Shown: positions 35,339 through 45,458, counted from the first letter of the stretch. The stretch is DNA of 64,000 bases from Chlamydiales bacterium (GCA_024233575.1 JACKPN010000001.1:248001-312000); one strand, 5' to 3'. Notes: a model not told the origin generated them from the letters alone. A program made the numbers and translations.

Positions 35339-37825
35339 ATGATCAAACTGACCATCAATCCCGGTACACAACCTTCTCCGAGCGAGTTCAACAAAAAGAT
35401 CGTGATCATCGGCAATGAGAGCGCGCCGGACACTGATCTATCTCTTCCGGGTGAAAAACTTCAGCCTAGCCACATCAAAATTGTCGAACAGGAAAACAAA
35501 TTCTTCGTTATCAATAACGCCAACGATCCGTTCGTCACTTTGAACGATCTGCCCTTCGGTAAGAAGCCCATCCGCAATCGCGACATTCTTCAGATTGGAA
35601 AGACGCTGGTGATGTTCGAAGGCAGCGCGACTCCCGTCATATCGGAAAAAACCCTGGACACCGGCACATCCCTTGAAAGCATCATTGAGCAGAACATCAA
35701 AACAAAGAAACCGCCAAAGACTATCAGCACCCCTCTCAAAGAATATGGTGACTTTTCCGACGATGAAGAAGATATTTGGGAAGGAAGCGAAGAGTTCAAT
35801 CCGCTTAGCGAAATCGAAAAGTTAGAGGAAAAAACCGGCTTTTTCAACGAAGAAGAGTCCGAGGAAGAAGATATCGATGTCGACTCACTTCTCCGTGAAG
35901 TGGAACAGCTCGACATCATCAAAGAAAAACCGGAACCGGAACCGGAACCGCAACCAACCTTTGTCGCAGAAAAGCCGGCAACGCCGCCAATGGCGCAAAA
36001 ACCCGAACCCAAACCGCACAAGCCAGAACCCAGAGCTGAAAGAAGCGAGCCAAAAGTCACGGTAAAAGCATCACCTGAGCCACAATCCCGCCAACACTCT
36101 ACCGTGCCAACACCTAATCATCCTCTACGCAGCAAACGTCTGTGGATTGCGATCGCGATTGCCATCTTATCGCTGTTGGCGATCATTGCCGGCGGCGCTT
36201 ATAACCGCCTTGTGAAAAAAGGCGAGCAGATGGAAGTCACCGCTATGCAAGGCGTATCGGATATCGCCATGGCGCTTACCTATGCTCAGATCAACCAACT
36301 AAAGCCGGAACAGAGCAACTGGTCGGATCCTGAGTTTTTGAAAAAAGGCATTCAAGGCGCGCTCGCACCGCACTACTTCCCTCTCGCCGCTGTCGACAAA
36401 CAAGGACAATTCGCCGAATCCCCCTACTTACTCCGCATTTATACCAGCAGGGACCTTAGCCGCTTCCTTGTCATCGCGCAACCGGAAGCTAGCTTGATCC
36501 AGTGGCTAGCGCCGAAAGATGCGATCGTCGTCGACTCCACCATGATGGAAGTCAGAAAAATTTCCGACTTACGTCCGCTCAACCGCGTTCTTGTCAATCC
36601 TAACGGGTTAAGCGGCACCAATGGACGTGAAATTACCAAGCTGATCCTTGAAGGTAAACTCGTACCGTTAGACCTCCTTGAAGGCAAAGATAACCGCTAC
36701 GGCTTTGAGCCGCCAACCGCCTTAGGCTTGATGCGTCCCGGCGCGGAACACCTTATCTATAATGCTCCGCGCTATGCTCGCGTCGGCGAAAAGCTGATGC
36801 GTGCCGCCATCGACATCACCAGCCGTCCTGCTAGCAGCACCGAAGTACGAAAACTATTAGAGCAAACCAAAGTAGTGACAACGCTTCCCGATGCTGTGCT
36901 CTACACCACACAAGGGATGAATGCCGCTATTCAAGGACAGCAAGCGCTATCGGTGATCGCTCCCGGCGACCGTTTCCTCATCGGTTATGTCCGTATTGAT
37001 GACGACGGCAAGATCGTCGGTACCCATATGCTTACCGACACCATGGCATCTGCGCACCAGGCGATGCTGCCGAAAATCCCGCATACGCCTGAGCCGCTCG
37101 CAGCGTTAACGCAGCCGTTGCCAACGCAGACCTCTAGCCCCGAGGTTAACACCGCAAGTCCTCTCTACACGCAAGCAGCACAGCTTCGCGAGCAGCGAAC
37201 CGGAGCGCTTACGCCAATCAGCCAAGAGATTGTCATGCTGATGCAAGAGCAAAACCGCGATGAAGTTCCTCATTTCACTGAGCGCTTCAACGAGCTGACA
37301 AAAAAATATCTCTTGGCCAATGCCGAACAACATACTAAAGTCGGCAACGCCCTACAGGAGCTTTACGAAGACGATGCTTCGCTGACGCCGGCGGCATTCC
37401 GCGAGATCCTTTCAGCGGTCGGCCTTAGCCGATTTGGAAACATACCTTTTGCAATGAGAGAAAAAACGCAAGAGCCGGTAAAGTCCGCCTTCGATCAGAA
37501 GAAAGTCATTAACAGGCTGAACCTCATCAACGAGGCTTCGACCCTTGAAGACCTCCTTGCCACTACGAAAGCAGCAACGATCCTTCTAACGATCGATAAC
37601 ATCCCCAACAACGACCAGCTTGACCGCTACCAGCAGGAGCTTCAAGACAACGTCCTTGACCGCTTAACCGCTCTGCTTCTGACGCCGGAAGAGGGTCTTG
37701 CCGATAACCAATACACTATAAGTGGTCGTCGGGCTTTGTACGAGATTTTCGACGCTGCGAACATCAACGATCCTGAAGAGCGCGAATTTTTCATCACTGA
37801 GTTCAACTGGCATCTGAACAAATAA
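35339..37825 (+). CDS. FHA-domain single-pass membrane protein with large extracytoplasmic domain
   Basis: 828 residues. Residues about 20-95 form a divergent FHA-like domain (LQPSHIKIVEQENKFFVINN, NRDILQIGKTLVMFEG). Residues about 135-265 are an acidic then Pro/Glu/Lys-rich linker with a PEPEPEPQP run. One membrane helix lies at about 269-288 (LWIAIAIAILSLLAIIAGGA). The remaining 540 residues would be periplasmic. N-terminal FHA plus one helix plus periplasmic domain is the plan of type III secretion inner-ring proteins (SctD/CdsD), but the helix lies much earlier than in CdsD and no ring-building motif was recognised. No secretion genes are adjacent. It sits between uhpC and hisS, which are adjacent in Chlamydia. 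Confidence 0.75.
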   Translation: MIKLTINPGTQPSPSEFNKKIVIIGNESAPDTDLSLPGEKLQPSHIKIVEQENKFFVINNANDPFVTLNDLPFGKKPIRNRDILQIGKTLVMFEGSATPVISEKTLDTGTSLESIIEQNIKTKKPPKTISTPLKEYGDFSDDEEDIWEGSEEFNPLSEIEKLEEKTGFFNEEESEEEDIDVDSLLREVEQLDIIKEKPEPEPEPQPTFVAEKPATPPMAQKPEPKPHKPEPRAERSEPKVTVKASPEPQSRQHSTVPTPNHPLRSKRLWIAIAIAILSLLAIIAGGAYNRLVKKGEQMEVTAMQGVSDIAMALTYAQINQLKPEQSNWSDPEFLKKGIQGALAPHYFPLAAVDKQGQFAESPYLLRIYTSRDLSRFLVIAQPEASLIQWLAPKDAIVVDSTMMEVRKISDLRPLNRVLVNPNGLSGTNGREITKLILEGKLVPLDLLEGKDNRYGFEPPTALGLMRPGAEHLIYNAPRYARVGEKLMRAAIDITSRPASSTEVRKLLEQTKVVTTLPDAVLYTTQGMNAAIQGQQALSVIAPGDRFLIGYVRIDDDGKIVGTHMLTDTMASAHQAMLPKIPHTPEPLAALTQPLPTQTSSPEVNTASPLYTQAAQLREQRTGALTPISQEIVMLMQEQNRDEVPHFTERFNELTKKYLLANAEQHTKVGNALQELYEDDASLTPAAFREILSAVGLSRFGNIPFAMREKTQEPVKSAFDQKKVINRLNLINEASTLEDLLATTKAATILLTIDNIPNNDQLDRYQQELQDNVLDRLTALLLTPEEGLADNQYTISGRRALYEIFDAANINDPEEREFFITEFNWHLNK

Positions 37826-37890
37826 GGCTCAGCTCCGGAAAGGTTCTGATATTTGAATCATTATGTTACCCATCACAATTCGCCTTGTCA

Positions 37891-38328
37891 TTAGCAAGAT
37901 AATGCTTCCAGTTGTTGTAGACCGCCCTCAATTTCTTCAAACACCTGTTTCATATCTTTGTCGAAAGAAATAACCTCATCTATTTTTTCTTCAAGGATTG
38001 GAACCGAGGGTAATCGTGTTGATAACCTTTTCACGGATATGTTCAGGCAGAATTGATATTTTATTTTCACTAAATAGGATACTGTTTTTTCCAAAGTTGT
38101 TGAGACTTTATTCTTAAACACCCTGTAACTCGTCACAAAAAATCTTCCATGATGAATCGTTGAACACCTTCTGAAAATTGGGCAAATATTCGTGTGCTGT
38201 AACATCGTATTTTGTTTTCGATTGTTCAATATTCAATTTCGCAACTTTCAACCATTGGATTTCCTTCCAGAATCTAGATTAATTTTTTGACTGCTCGCGG
38301 CAGCTTTTTTCTTGAGAGACGCATCCAT
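37891..38328 (-). pseudogene. Decayed gene, several frameshifts
   Basis: Starting at the ATG at 38328 (MDASLKKKAAASSQKINLDS), coding-like sequence continues on the minus strand but changes frame at least three times: KVAKLNIEQSKTKYDVTAHE and VFNDSSWKIFCDELQGV in one frame, SENKISILPEHIREKVINTI in another, and LEEKIDEVISFDKDMKQVFE to the stop at 37891 in a third. Read together these give one coherent polar, helical protein of about 140 residues. Family not recognised. The region is visibly richer in A+T than its neighbours. The gap 37826-37890 and the AT-rich stretch 38329-38411 show nothing else. Confidence 0.65.
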
Positions 38329-38411
38329 TATTAATCTCACGCTCAATTCTTTTTGTCTGTCAAGGAACAAAAACTATGAACACTTTCTAAGTCGCAAAAT
38401 AACATCATTTA

Positions 38412-39950
38412 TTAAATCAGTAACTTTATAAAAGCCTGATCGATCACTCTCGATAAAGAGATGTTAATATCCTTAGTCCTATGAAGTAGCATTTTAGTAT
38501 TACTTTCATTTGTTGAACTAGAGGATTGCCCGGATGCAACGGTTGGGGCGGAAAGGATGTTTTCGTATCTGGAAAACGCTCATTATGTTTTAGGGGATCA
38601 GGTAATTCATCTCTTTTACCCTCATTCGTTCAATCGCTGCGTCTTCTCTAGTCAATCGCTGCTCTTCTACTTTGGGGGTATTTTCCTCTTCCTCATTTGC
38701 AGGTTTTTCATCAGACAAAACTGGTTTTTGATAGTTCACATTCATTAGCATCCTCACTCACTTCTTCCTCGCTCTTCACGAATGATTCTAATGGAATAGT
38801 GCCTGATGAACCTCCTTTGGAGCTCTCCTGCTGGTAGCTTCTTCGAGAATTACTGAACATTTCTCAAGTAATGTCTCGATTTCAGTTTTAAATTATATAA
38901 TTCAGTTTGTTTGTTCTTATACTCTGCACTATTTGGATCGCCATCAATATTCACACCAGGACCACAAAGAATATTTTGAATTTTATCCAAGGATTTTCCC
39001 GTTGCAATAAAGGTTCATAAGATGCTTTGATCATTTGATAGGAACTAACGCGTTGTTTCTGACCTAATCTATAATATTTTCTCATTAAAAGCTTCTCTGA
39101 TACCTCGTTATTTGATAACAATTCTTTATTATATTCTTTATCCTCAGTTGCTTTAATAAGTTCCTTTAGACGATCTCTAATAAAGGTGAACTGTTCAATC
39201 TGTGCATCTATTTTTGAACTACCCTTTTTATTACTAGGAACACTACCAAATCCAGCTGTAGTTTCACATCCAGAGCAATTTTCATCAGACAGTCGTGAAC
39301 TTTCAGCTGATTCTGATGGAATGGTTCCTGATGCCCCCTCTTCAGAGCTCTTCTCGTGAGCGTTTACGTTGCTCATTTTCAGAACTTTCAGAATGCCGTA
39401 TTCCGTTATTATTCGGAAATTTTCCATGCACCGATGGCAAGATACCGGGCGTGCTCAGGTCTTGTGACTGCTCATCAGCTTGTGCCAGGGTAGAAAGTAG
39501 ACTGATTTATTTTTTCCCTAATTTTCATCGTCTCTCTCATTCGTTCAAATGCTCTTTCTTCTCTAGACAATCCCTGCCCATCTTCTTTGGAGATATTTTC
39601 CTCTTCCACCTTTGCAAGTTTTTCATCAGAGTAAACTGGTAGTTCACATTTAGTAGCGTACCACTTTTCTTCCTTGCTCTTCACGAAAAGTTCTCGCACT
39701 GTTCTTGACAGCAGAGCTAATCCAATTGATGAAATCACGGCTGTGAGCCCAACCAATGTTCTCTTTATTCTTTCACTAGCTGACAGATGTCTAACAGCTT
39801 TTGAAATGATGCGATATTCGTGTCCTTGAGAGACTTCCGATGCAGGATTTTCATCCTCTCCGATGATGCGGTCTTTTTCTTCAAAGTTATTTTCAAAACC
39901 CAGCCTGGTGGCAAATTAATTTCATTTTGTTCAATGAAGTGAATATCCAC
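38412..39950 (-). pseudogene. Large decayed coiled-coil gene with internal duplication
   Basis: A GTG at 39950 with GGGAG six bases upstream starts a frame (DIHFIEQNEINLPPGWVLKI) that breaks after about 55 codons. Coding continues in shifted frames: a membrane helix (TLVGLTAVISSIGLALLSRT), REERAFERMRETMKIREKIN, EGASGTIPSESAESSRLSDE, FTFIRDRLKELIKATEDKEY, SLDKIQNILCGPGVNIDGDP, then EIETLLEKCSVILEEATS. A second, diverged copy of two segments follows near 38590-38850 (GGSSGTIPLESFVKSEEEVS; DEKPANEEEENTPKVEEQRL). The last frame ends at 38412. At least six frame changes mean no functional product is likely. It was probably a membrane-anchored coiled-coil protein of accessory type. Confidence 0.65.
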
Positions 39951-40099
39951 AGAAATCTCCCATATAAAAATATAAATTCTAGCGGATCAATTCAAAATTG
40001 TTGATGTCAATATTGTGATAACACCAATAAAATCTGTATTTTCAAATTATGTAAATTATATATTTAATTATTAAAACCACGCTATCGATCACATCTTAA

Positions 40100-40128
40100 T
40101 TGTCATTTTTCCTGATAATAGGTAAAAT
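40100..40128 (+). promoter_or_regulatory. Predicted hisS-aspS promoter
   Basis: TTGTCA (40100-40105), 17-base spacer, TAAAAT (40123-40128). Transcription would begin near 40135, about 18 bases before the ATG at 40153. The rest of 39951-40152 is AT-rich and shows nothing else. Confidence 0.6.
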
Positions 40129-40152
40129 TCTTCCTAAAACCCCAGTCAATCC

Positions 40153-41606
40153 ATGAAAGTAAAGATCCTCCCGGCGTATTCGATATTATCCCGGAAAACG
40201 ACAAAGAACTGTGGCGCAGCTCCTATATCTGGAACTACGTCGAACTGATCATCAGGAAGACAGCAACAGAATTCGGATACCAAGAGATCAGAACGCCTGT
40301 CTTTGAGCGAACGGAACTGTTCGCTCGCGGAGTCGGCGAGACCTCGGACATCGTTTCAAAAGAAATGTATACATTCACCGATAAAGGCGACCGCTCGTTA
40401 TCTCTACGTCCCGAAGGGACAGCTCCTGCCATGCGTGCCTTCATCGACAATAGCCTGCAAAATCAGGGCTCTGTTCATAAACTTTTCTACATCGGTCCTA
40501 TGTTCCGCTACGAAAGGTCGCAAGCAGGACGCTACCGCCAGCACCACCAGTTCGGCGTGGAAGCGATCGGCAACAGCTCTCCGGAGCAGGATGCCGAAAT
40601 CATCGATCTGATCTACACTGTTTATCAGCGCCTGGGCCTGAAAGGCCTCAAAGTATATATTAACTCCCTCGGCGATACGGAAAGCCGCATCCGCTTCCGC
40701 ACCGCCCTCAAAGAATATTTAGAAAAACATTTCGACAAACTGTCTCCTGACAGCAAACGCCGCTACGAGACCAACCCCCTACGCATCTTGGACTCTAAAG
40801 CTGAAGAAGATCGCGAGATCGTTGCGAACGCCCCGTCACTGCTCGACTACCTCAGCGACGAGTGCCGCGCACATTTCAACGCTGTGCGAGAACGGTTGGA
40901 TGCCATCGGTATCGACACTGAAGTGAACCCGCATCTGGTCCGCGGCCTTGACTACTATAATAACACCGTCTTTGAGATCGTCTCGGGAGAGCTAGGCGCT
41001 CAAAACAGCATCGTCGGCGGCGGCCGCTACGATGGGCTGTTGAAAATGATCGGCGGTCCCGATCTGCCTGCAATCGGTTTCGGCTGCGGCATCGAACGGG
41101 CGATCCAAACAATGATCAACCAAATGGCTCCGCTGCCAACGCGCGATGCCCCGACACTTTTCATCATTTCCCTTGGCGATGAAGCAAAAGAGCCGTGCTT
41201 CAAGTTGCTGCACCAACTGCGGCAGATGGAAATCAACGCCGAGATGGACTTCTCAGGAAAAAAACTCAATAAAATCATGCAATATGCCGACCAGCAACGC
41301 GCCGAATACGTCATCGTCGTCGGCGACAAAGAGTTGGAAGAGGGCGTCGTCGAAATTAAGGAAATGGCAACGGGCAGAAAAGAGAGCATACCGCTCAAGC
41401 TACTTCCGCGCTTCCTCCAGATTGAGAAACAGCAAGGTGAATTTATCCGTGCGTGGAGCACGCTGTCAGCGCCGTTTGAAACCTCCGAAGAGCAGAATTT
41501 TTTCCTGAACAGGCTGAACAAACGGATTTCCGATACTCAAGATATTACAAAAAACCTAGAAACCGCCCTGCGTCACATGCAGGAAATGGTCAATGAAAAT
41601 GAATAA
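40153..41606 (+). CDS. hisS: Histidyl-tRNA synthetase with an out-of-frame start
   Basis: Class II synthetase for His-tRNA. From position 40168 a single frame runs to 41606, beginning [20 protein letters not shown] and containing [20 protein letters not shown] (motif 1 region), [20 protein letters not shown] (motif 2), the HisA motif [16 protein letters not shown] and motif 3 [11 protein letters not shown], plus an anticodon-binding C-terminus. No ATG, GTG or TTG lies in this frame before 40356. The ATG at 40153, correctly placed after the promoter, reads MKVKI and is one base out of phase. Adding one base would give [14 protein letters not shown], like other HisRS. Either a deletion, a sequence error or non-standard initiation. 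Confidence 0.85.
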
Positions 41607-41616
41607 GGTAATCACA

Positions 41617-43395
41617 ATGAAAATGGACTACCGCCGCACACACACCTGCGGCGAAATAAGAAAAGAAGATATTGGTAAACAGGTGACGCTCTCAGGATGG
41701 GTGCATCGCCGCCGCGACCACGGAGGGCTGATCTTCGTCGACCTGCGCGACCGCTATGGCCTGACGCAACTTGTATTCGACCCGGAAAAACTTCCTGACG
41801 CACAACGCCTGCGTTCGGAATGGGTGATCACTGTTCAAGGTGAGGTGATCGCACGTGCCGAAGGAATGGCAAATCCCAAGCTGGCAACAGGAGATATTGA
41901 GATCAAAGTCGCTCTTTTCGAAATCCTCTCAAAAGCAAAAACTCCGCCATTCTCCATCTGTGACGAGTTTATCGAAACGAATGAAGAGTTACGCCTAAAG
42001 TACCGCTACCTGGATATTCGCCGCGGCGATGTGAAGGATAAGCTTGTCCAACGCCATAAAGCGATGCTGGCAACACGCAATTTCCTTAACGATCATGGGT
42101 TCCTGGAAATCTCAACGCCTATCCTTAGCAAATCCACTCCCGAAGGCGCCCGCGACTACCTGGTCCCTTCACGTATCTACTCGGGAAACTTCTACGCGCT
42201 GCCGCAATCCCCCCAGCTATACAAGCAGCTGCTGATGATGTCCGGCATGGACCGCTATTTCCAAATTGCGCCATGCTTCCGCGACGAAGACCTCCGCGCT
42301 GACAGGCAGCCGGAATTTACTCAGATCGATATGGAGATGAGTTTCGGCAACCCTGAAGATATCATCCAGATCATCGAAGGCCTCTTAAAATCGGTCTTCA
42401 AAGAATGTCGCGGCATCGACGTCACTCCCCCATTCCGCCGCATGGACTATGCAACATGCATCGATAAGTACGGAACCGACCGTCCTGACCTGCGTTTCGG
42501 TATGGAACTGATCGACATCAGCAATATCGCTAAACGCTCGGAATTCAGCGTTTTCAAAGATCAAATAGCAAATGGCGGTATTGTCAAAGGCTTCTGCGTT
42601 AAGGGCGGAACAGATATTTCCCGCAAAGGCATCGACCAATATACAACTTTTGTCAGCCGACTTGGGATCAAAGGGTTGGCATGGATGAAGATGCAAGAAG
42701 GCAAGCTTACTTCTAATATTGTGAAATTTTTCTCCGAAGAGCTGCAGCATGAACTAATCGAGGCTATGCAGATCAAAGACGGCGACTTGATCTTCATGGT
42801 GGCTGACGAGATCGACCGCACTCATCAAGCGCTGGACCACTTGCGTCGTTGCGTTGCTAACGACCGCAATCTGATTGATCCTAATGCCTTGGAGTTCTTA
42901 TGGGTCACTGATTTCCCGATGTTCCTGTGGGATGAGGACAATCAAAGGCTCGACAGCGTCCACCACCCGTTCACATGTCCTAATCCTGAAGATGTTGGTC
43001 TGCTCGATAGCGATCCCTTAAAGGCGCGGTCATCAGGATACGATATCGTCCTTAACGGATACGAGATCGGCGGCGGATCGCAGAGGATCCACGACATCGA
43101 GATGCAAGAAAAGGTATTCTCTCTACTTAAGCTCTCTCCAGAGGAAACACGGCAAAAATTCGGGTTCTTTCTCGATGCGCTAAGCTTCGGCACGCCGCCA
43201 CACCTAGGGATCGCTTTGGGGCTGGATCGCCTTATGATGATTCTCACCGATACCGATAACATTCGTGACGTCATAGCTTTCCCTAAGACACAAAAAGCGA
43301 GTGATTTGATGATGGAATCTCCCGCGCCTGTCATGCCGAACCAGCTCAATGAGCTTGGCATTACTGCAAAGGAATCCGATTTTTCATGGACATAA
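41617..43395 (+). CDS. aspS: Aspartyl-tRNA synthetase, bacterial type
   Basis: 592 residues from the ATG at 41617 with AAGG eight bases upstream; earlier ATGs at 41593 and 41599 overlap the hisS stop. An N-terminal OB anticodon domain ([20 protein letters not shown]) is followed by the class II core with motif 2 ([20 protein letters not shown]), the bacterial GAD insertion (about residues 280-410) and motif 3 ([16 protein letters not shown]). Bacterial-type AspRS may also charge tRNAAsn; GatCAB is not in the window. hisS-aspS order is conserved in Chlamydia. Confidence 0.97.
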   Translation: MKMDYRRTHTCGEIRKEDIGKQVTLSGWVHRRRDHGGLIFVDLRDRYGLTQLVFDPEKLPDAQRLRSEWVITVQGEVIARAEGMANPKLATGDIEIKVALFEILSKAKTPPFSICDEFIETNEELRLKYRYLDIRRGDVKDKLVQRHKAMLATRNFLNDHGFLEISTPILSKSTPEGARDYLVPSRIYSGNFYALPQSPQLYKQLLMMSGMDRYFQIAPCFRDEDLRADRQPEFTQIDMEMSFGNPEDIIQIIEGLLKSVFKECRGIDVTPPFRRMDYATCIDKYGTDRPDLRFGMELIDISNIAKRSEFSVFKDQIANGGIVKGFCVKGGTDISRKGIDQYTTFVSRLGIKGLAWMKMQEGKLTSNIVKFFSEELQHELIEAMQIKDGDLIFMVADEIDRTHQALDHLRRCVANDRNLIDPNALEFLWVTDFPMFLWDEDNQRLDSVHHPFTCPNPEDVGLLDSDPLKARSSGYDIVLNGYEIGGGSQRIHDIEMQEKVFSLLKLSPEETRQKFGFFLDALSFGTPPHLGIALGLDRLMMILTDTDNIRDVIAFPKTQKASDLMMESPAPVMPNQLNELGITAKESDFSWT

Positions 43396-43449
43396 TTTCA
43401 TCCTTTTTCTACAGTGTAAAATCAATATTGTTACCTTAGGAGGCAAAAG

Positions 43450-44247
43450 ATGTTAAAACTGTCCCGCCTGATGATGGTTGGCGGAACGCTAGCGGCAATG
43501 TACTGTGCGCCATGTCTGGCGAGTACAAGCAATACGCAAGAAAATACACACACGTCACAAACAAGCAATCTAGATGAAGTAGACATTAAACTGCTTTCCG
43601 AAGCTTTCGGCCACTTCATCGGCCGCAATCTGAATACACCCGGTGTGCAGTTTGATGTCGAAAGCATCATCAAGGGGATGCGTGAAGGCGTTGCCGGCAA
43701 GGAACCGCCTATGAGCGACCAAGAGTACGAAACGCTGATGACTAAAGTTCAAGAAGAAGCGTATAAAAAGCTATCGGAAGACAACCTCGTTGCTGCCAAC
43801 GAGTTCATGGATCAGAATAAAAACACTCAAGGCGTCGTCGAGTTGGAGCCCGGTAAGCTTCAATATATCCTACTTACTGAAGGCAACGGGCCGACAGTTG
43901 AGGCCGACTCGACGCCAATGATCCACTATACCGGAAAATATCTTGATGGTACCACCTTTGGCAGCTCTGAAGAAGTTGGCGGACCGATCACGATTCCTCT
44001 GAACCAAACCATACCTGGCTTTAGCAAAGGTCTTGTTGGCATGAAAGAGGGCGAAAAGCGTCGTCTTTTCGTGCATCCCGACCTCGGTTATGGAACGCTA
44101 GGTAACCTACCTCCCAATGCTCTGCTCGTCTTTGACATTGATATTGTCAAAGCCGACACCCGCCATGGGAGTGCAATGGATGACAGCGATGATGAAGATA
44201 TCATCTCCCCGGAAACCGACGAGACTCCTGACGAAGAGGAGTATTAG
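43450..44247 (+). CDS. mip: Mip-like FKBP-type peptidyl-prolyl isomerase
   Basis: 265 residues with an AGGAGG ribosome-binding site six bases before the ATG. Signal peptide about residues 1-24 (GGTLAAMYCAPCLAS). An N-terminal helical dimerisation domain (LLSEAFGHFIGRNLNTPGVQ) is followed by the FKBP domain at about 138-235: MIHYTGKYLDGTTFGSS, QTIPGFSKGLVGMKEGEKRR, GYGTLGNLPPNALLVFDIDI. An acidic tail of about 30 residues closes it. Mip is a surface-associated isomerase important for chlamydial infection. Ends at a strong terminator. Confidence 0.95.
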   Translation: MLKLSRLMMVGGTLAAMYCAPCLASTSNTQENTHTSQTSNLDEVDIKLLSEAFGHFIGRNLNTPGVQFDVESIIKGMREGVAGKEPPMSDQEYETLMTKVQEEAYKKLSEDNLVAANEFMDQNKNTQGVVELEPGKLQYILLTEGNGPTVEADSTPMIHYTGKYLDGTTFGSSEEVGGPITIPLNQTIPGFSKGLVGMKEGEKRRLFVHPDLGYGTLGNLPPNALLVFDIDIVKADTRHGSAMDDSDDEDIISPETDETPDEEEY

Positions 44248-44276
44248 GATTACATCCTGCATCCGGTTGTTCAACA

Positions 44277-44311
44277 AGCATTGTATAGCAAACGCTGTAC
44301 AATGCTTTTTT
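44277..44311 (+). terminator. Intrinsic terminator after mip
   Basis: Stem AGCATTGTATAGC / GCTGTACAATGCT (44277-44289 and 44294-44306, one G-U pair), loop AAAC, followed by a T6 tract ending at 44311. It closes the hisS-aspS-mip unit just before trmL. Confidence 0.88.
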
Positions 44312-44334
44312 GTTTTGGTATCATACTTCGAATT

Positions 44335-44787
44335 ATGAAAATTATTCTCTTTGAACCGGAAATTCCGCAAAACACAGGCAACGTCGTCAGAACCTGTTCC
44401 GTTACCGGTAGCGACCTTATCCTAGTTGAACCGTTAGGATTCAGTATTAACGACCGCTGGCTAAAACGTGCAGGATTGGATTATTGGGAAGGCGTCGCAA
44501 TGGAAACTATCGACGACCTGGATCAATATCTTGAAAGATGTAAGCTGCCATTCACCTTCTTTTCTAGTCACGCAACAACATCTTACACCGATATTAAGTA
44601 TAGCACTGACCACCTACTAATATTCGGATCGGAGACTTCAGGTCTTCCTGATCGTTTTCTGAAAAAGTGGAGTCACCATTTCGCGACTGTCCCTATGCGT
44701 CCAGGTGCACGCTGCCTTAACCTTGCGACAACTGTAGGGATCGTTACCTACGAAGCATGGCGTCAAAATAATTTTAATACAAAATAA
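44335..44787 (+). CDS. trmL: tRNA 2'-O-methyltransferase, TrmL/SpoU family
   Basis: 150 residues from the ATG at 44335 (the frame opens at 44281 inside the terminator). SPOUT knot methyltransferase that modifies the wobble base of tRNALeu in E. coli. Motifs: EPEIPQNTGNVVRTC near the N-terminus, LLIFGSETSGLP, and RPGARCLNLATTVGIVTYEA near the C-terminus. Normal length. No ribosome-binding site is visible. A TGTACA-N17-TATCAT promoter (44296-44324) would give a nearly leaderless message. The last 25 bases overlap the convergent DUF2905-like gene. Confidence 0.9.
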   Translation: MKIILFEPEIPQNTGNVVRTCSVTGSDLILVEPLGFSINDRWLKRAGLDYWEGVAMETIDDLDQYLERCKLPFTFFSSHATTSYTDIKYSTDHLLIFGSETSGLPDRFLKKWSHHFATVPMRPGARCLNLATTVGIVTYEAWRQNNFNTK

Positions 44788-44978
44788 ATCAACAACGAAA
44801 TCAGCAAGGAAGTTGTTATCGGAAAATATATAGTGTAATTGTCACCCTGGATGAAGATGTCTCCAGGAAGGCGACCTAAATATGGTATAGATATTCTGAA
44901 GTAGAAAAAAACGCCTATCGTGATCAAAACGACGCCTAAAGCAATCAGAATTTTTCCCACAATAGGCATTGCTGCCAT
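44763..44978 (-). CDS. Small two-helix membrane protein, DUF2905-like
   Basis: 71 residues. Two hydrophobic segments (IVGKILIALGVVLITIGVFF and ITTSLLISLLIYFVLKL) flank the loop GRLPGDIFIQGDNYTIYFP, a signature I associate with the DUF2905 family of unknown function. The ATG shares one base with the trxA stop (TAATG), so expression is tied to thioredoxin. Its 3' end overlaps trmL. Confidence 0.8.
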   Translation of the reverse strand: MAAMPIVGKILIALGVVLITIGVFFYFRISIPYLGRLPGDIFIQGDNYTIYFPITTSLLISLLIYFVLKLF

Positions 44979-45304
44979 TAGACCGCTTCGTTGATCATGC
45001 TGACAAAGTCTTCCTTAGCATGAACACCGACAAGGCGCTTGAATTCCTGACCATCTTTGAAAATGATGATAGTCGGAATCGAGTGCACCTCATACTTTGC
45101 CGGAGTTGCCTGGGAGCTTTCAATATCAAGCTTGCCAACAGTCGCTTTGCCTTGCATTTCAACCGCAATCTCCTCAATGAGGGGAGCGATCATACGGCAA
45201 GGACCGCACCAGTCAGCATAAAAATCAACTAAGGTGACACCTTGAGAAATGGTGTCTTGAAAATTTTCATCATCAAGTGTCTTGATGTGGTTGCTGTCTG
45301 CCAT
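44978..45304 (-). CDS. trxA: Thioredoxin
   Basis: 108 residues. Cytosolic disulfide reductant. Redox motif DWCGPC with Cys33 and Cys36; conserved cis-proline in VHSIPTIIIFKDG. GGAGT lies seven bases before the ATG. First gene of a two-gene unit with the DUF2905-like protein; trxA next to spoU and mip is the chlamydial order. Confidence 0.97.
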   Translation of the reverse strand: MADSNHIKTLDDENFQDTISQGVTLVDFYADWCGPCRMIAPLIEEIAVEMQGKATVGKLDIESSQATPAKYEVHSIPTIIIFKDGQEFKRLVGVHAKEDFVSMINEAV

Positions 45305-45341
45305 AGCCGGTTACTCCTTACTTTAATCATTTTCTGAATCA

Positions 45342-45370
45342 ATTATCGCACAGTATTTGCTTTTTGAAAA
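45342..45370 (-). promoter_or_regulatory. Predicted trxA promoter
   Basis: On the minus strand TTTTCA (45370-45365), 17-base spacer, GATAAT (45347-45342), about 40 bases before the trxA ATG. Confidence 0.4.
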
Positions 45371-45391
45371 GGGCAAAAATCCAGGAAAACC

Positions 45392-45421
45392 TTGTAGGAA
45401 ATGCGATAAAACATCTATAAT
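45392..45421 (+). promoter_or_regulatory. Predicted trhO promoter
   Basis: TTGTAG (45392-45397), 18-base spacer, TATAAT (45416-45421), 37 bases before the ATG at 45459. It is divergent from the trxA promoter. Confidence 0.5.
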
Positions 45422-45458
45422 TTTGATTCTAAAACAACAAAATTATTTATAGACTCTT

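Noticed and set aside
38557..38748. 63-codon rightward frame in the AT-rich island
   Set aside because: Lies opposite the decayed leftward gene, whose fragments align with a second copy nearby; no ribosome-binding site.
41027..41521. 164-codon antisense frame inside hisS
   Set aside because: Shadow of a strongly supported synthetase gene; serine-rich composition typical of antisense reading.
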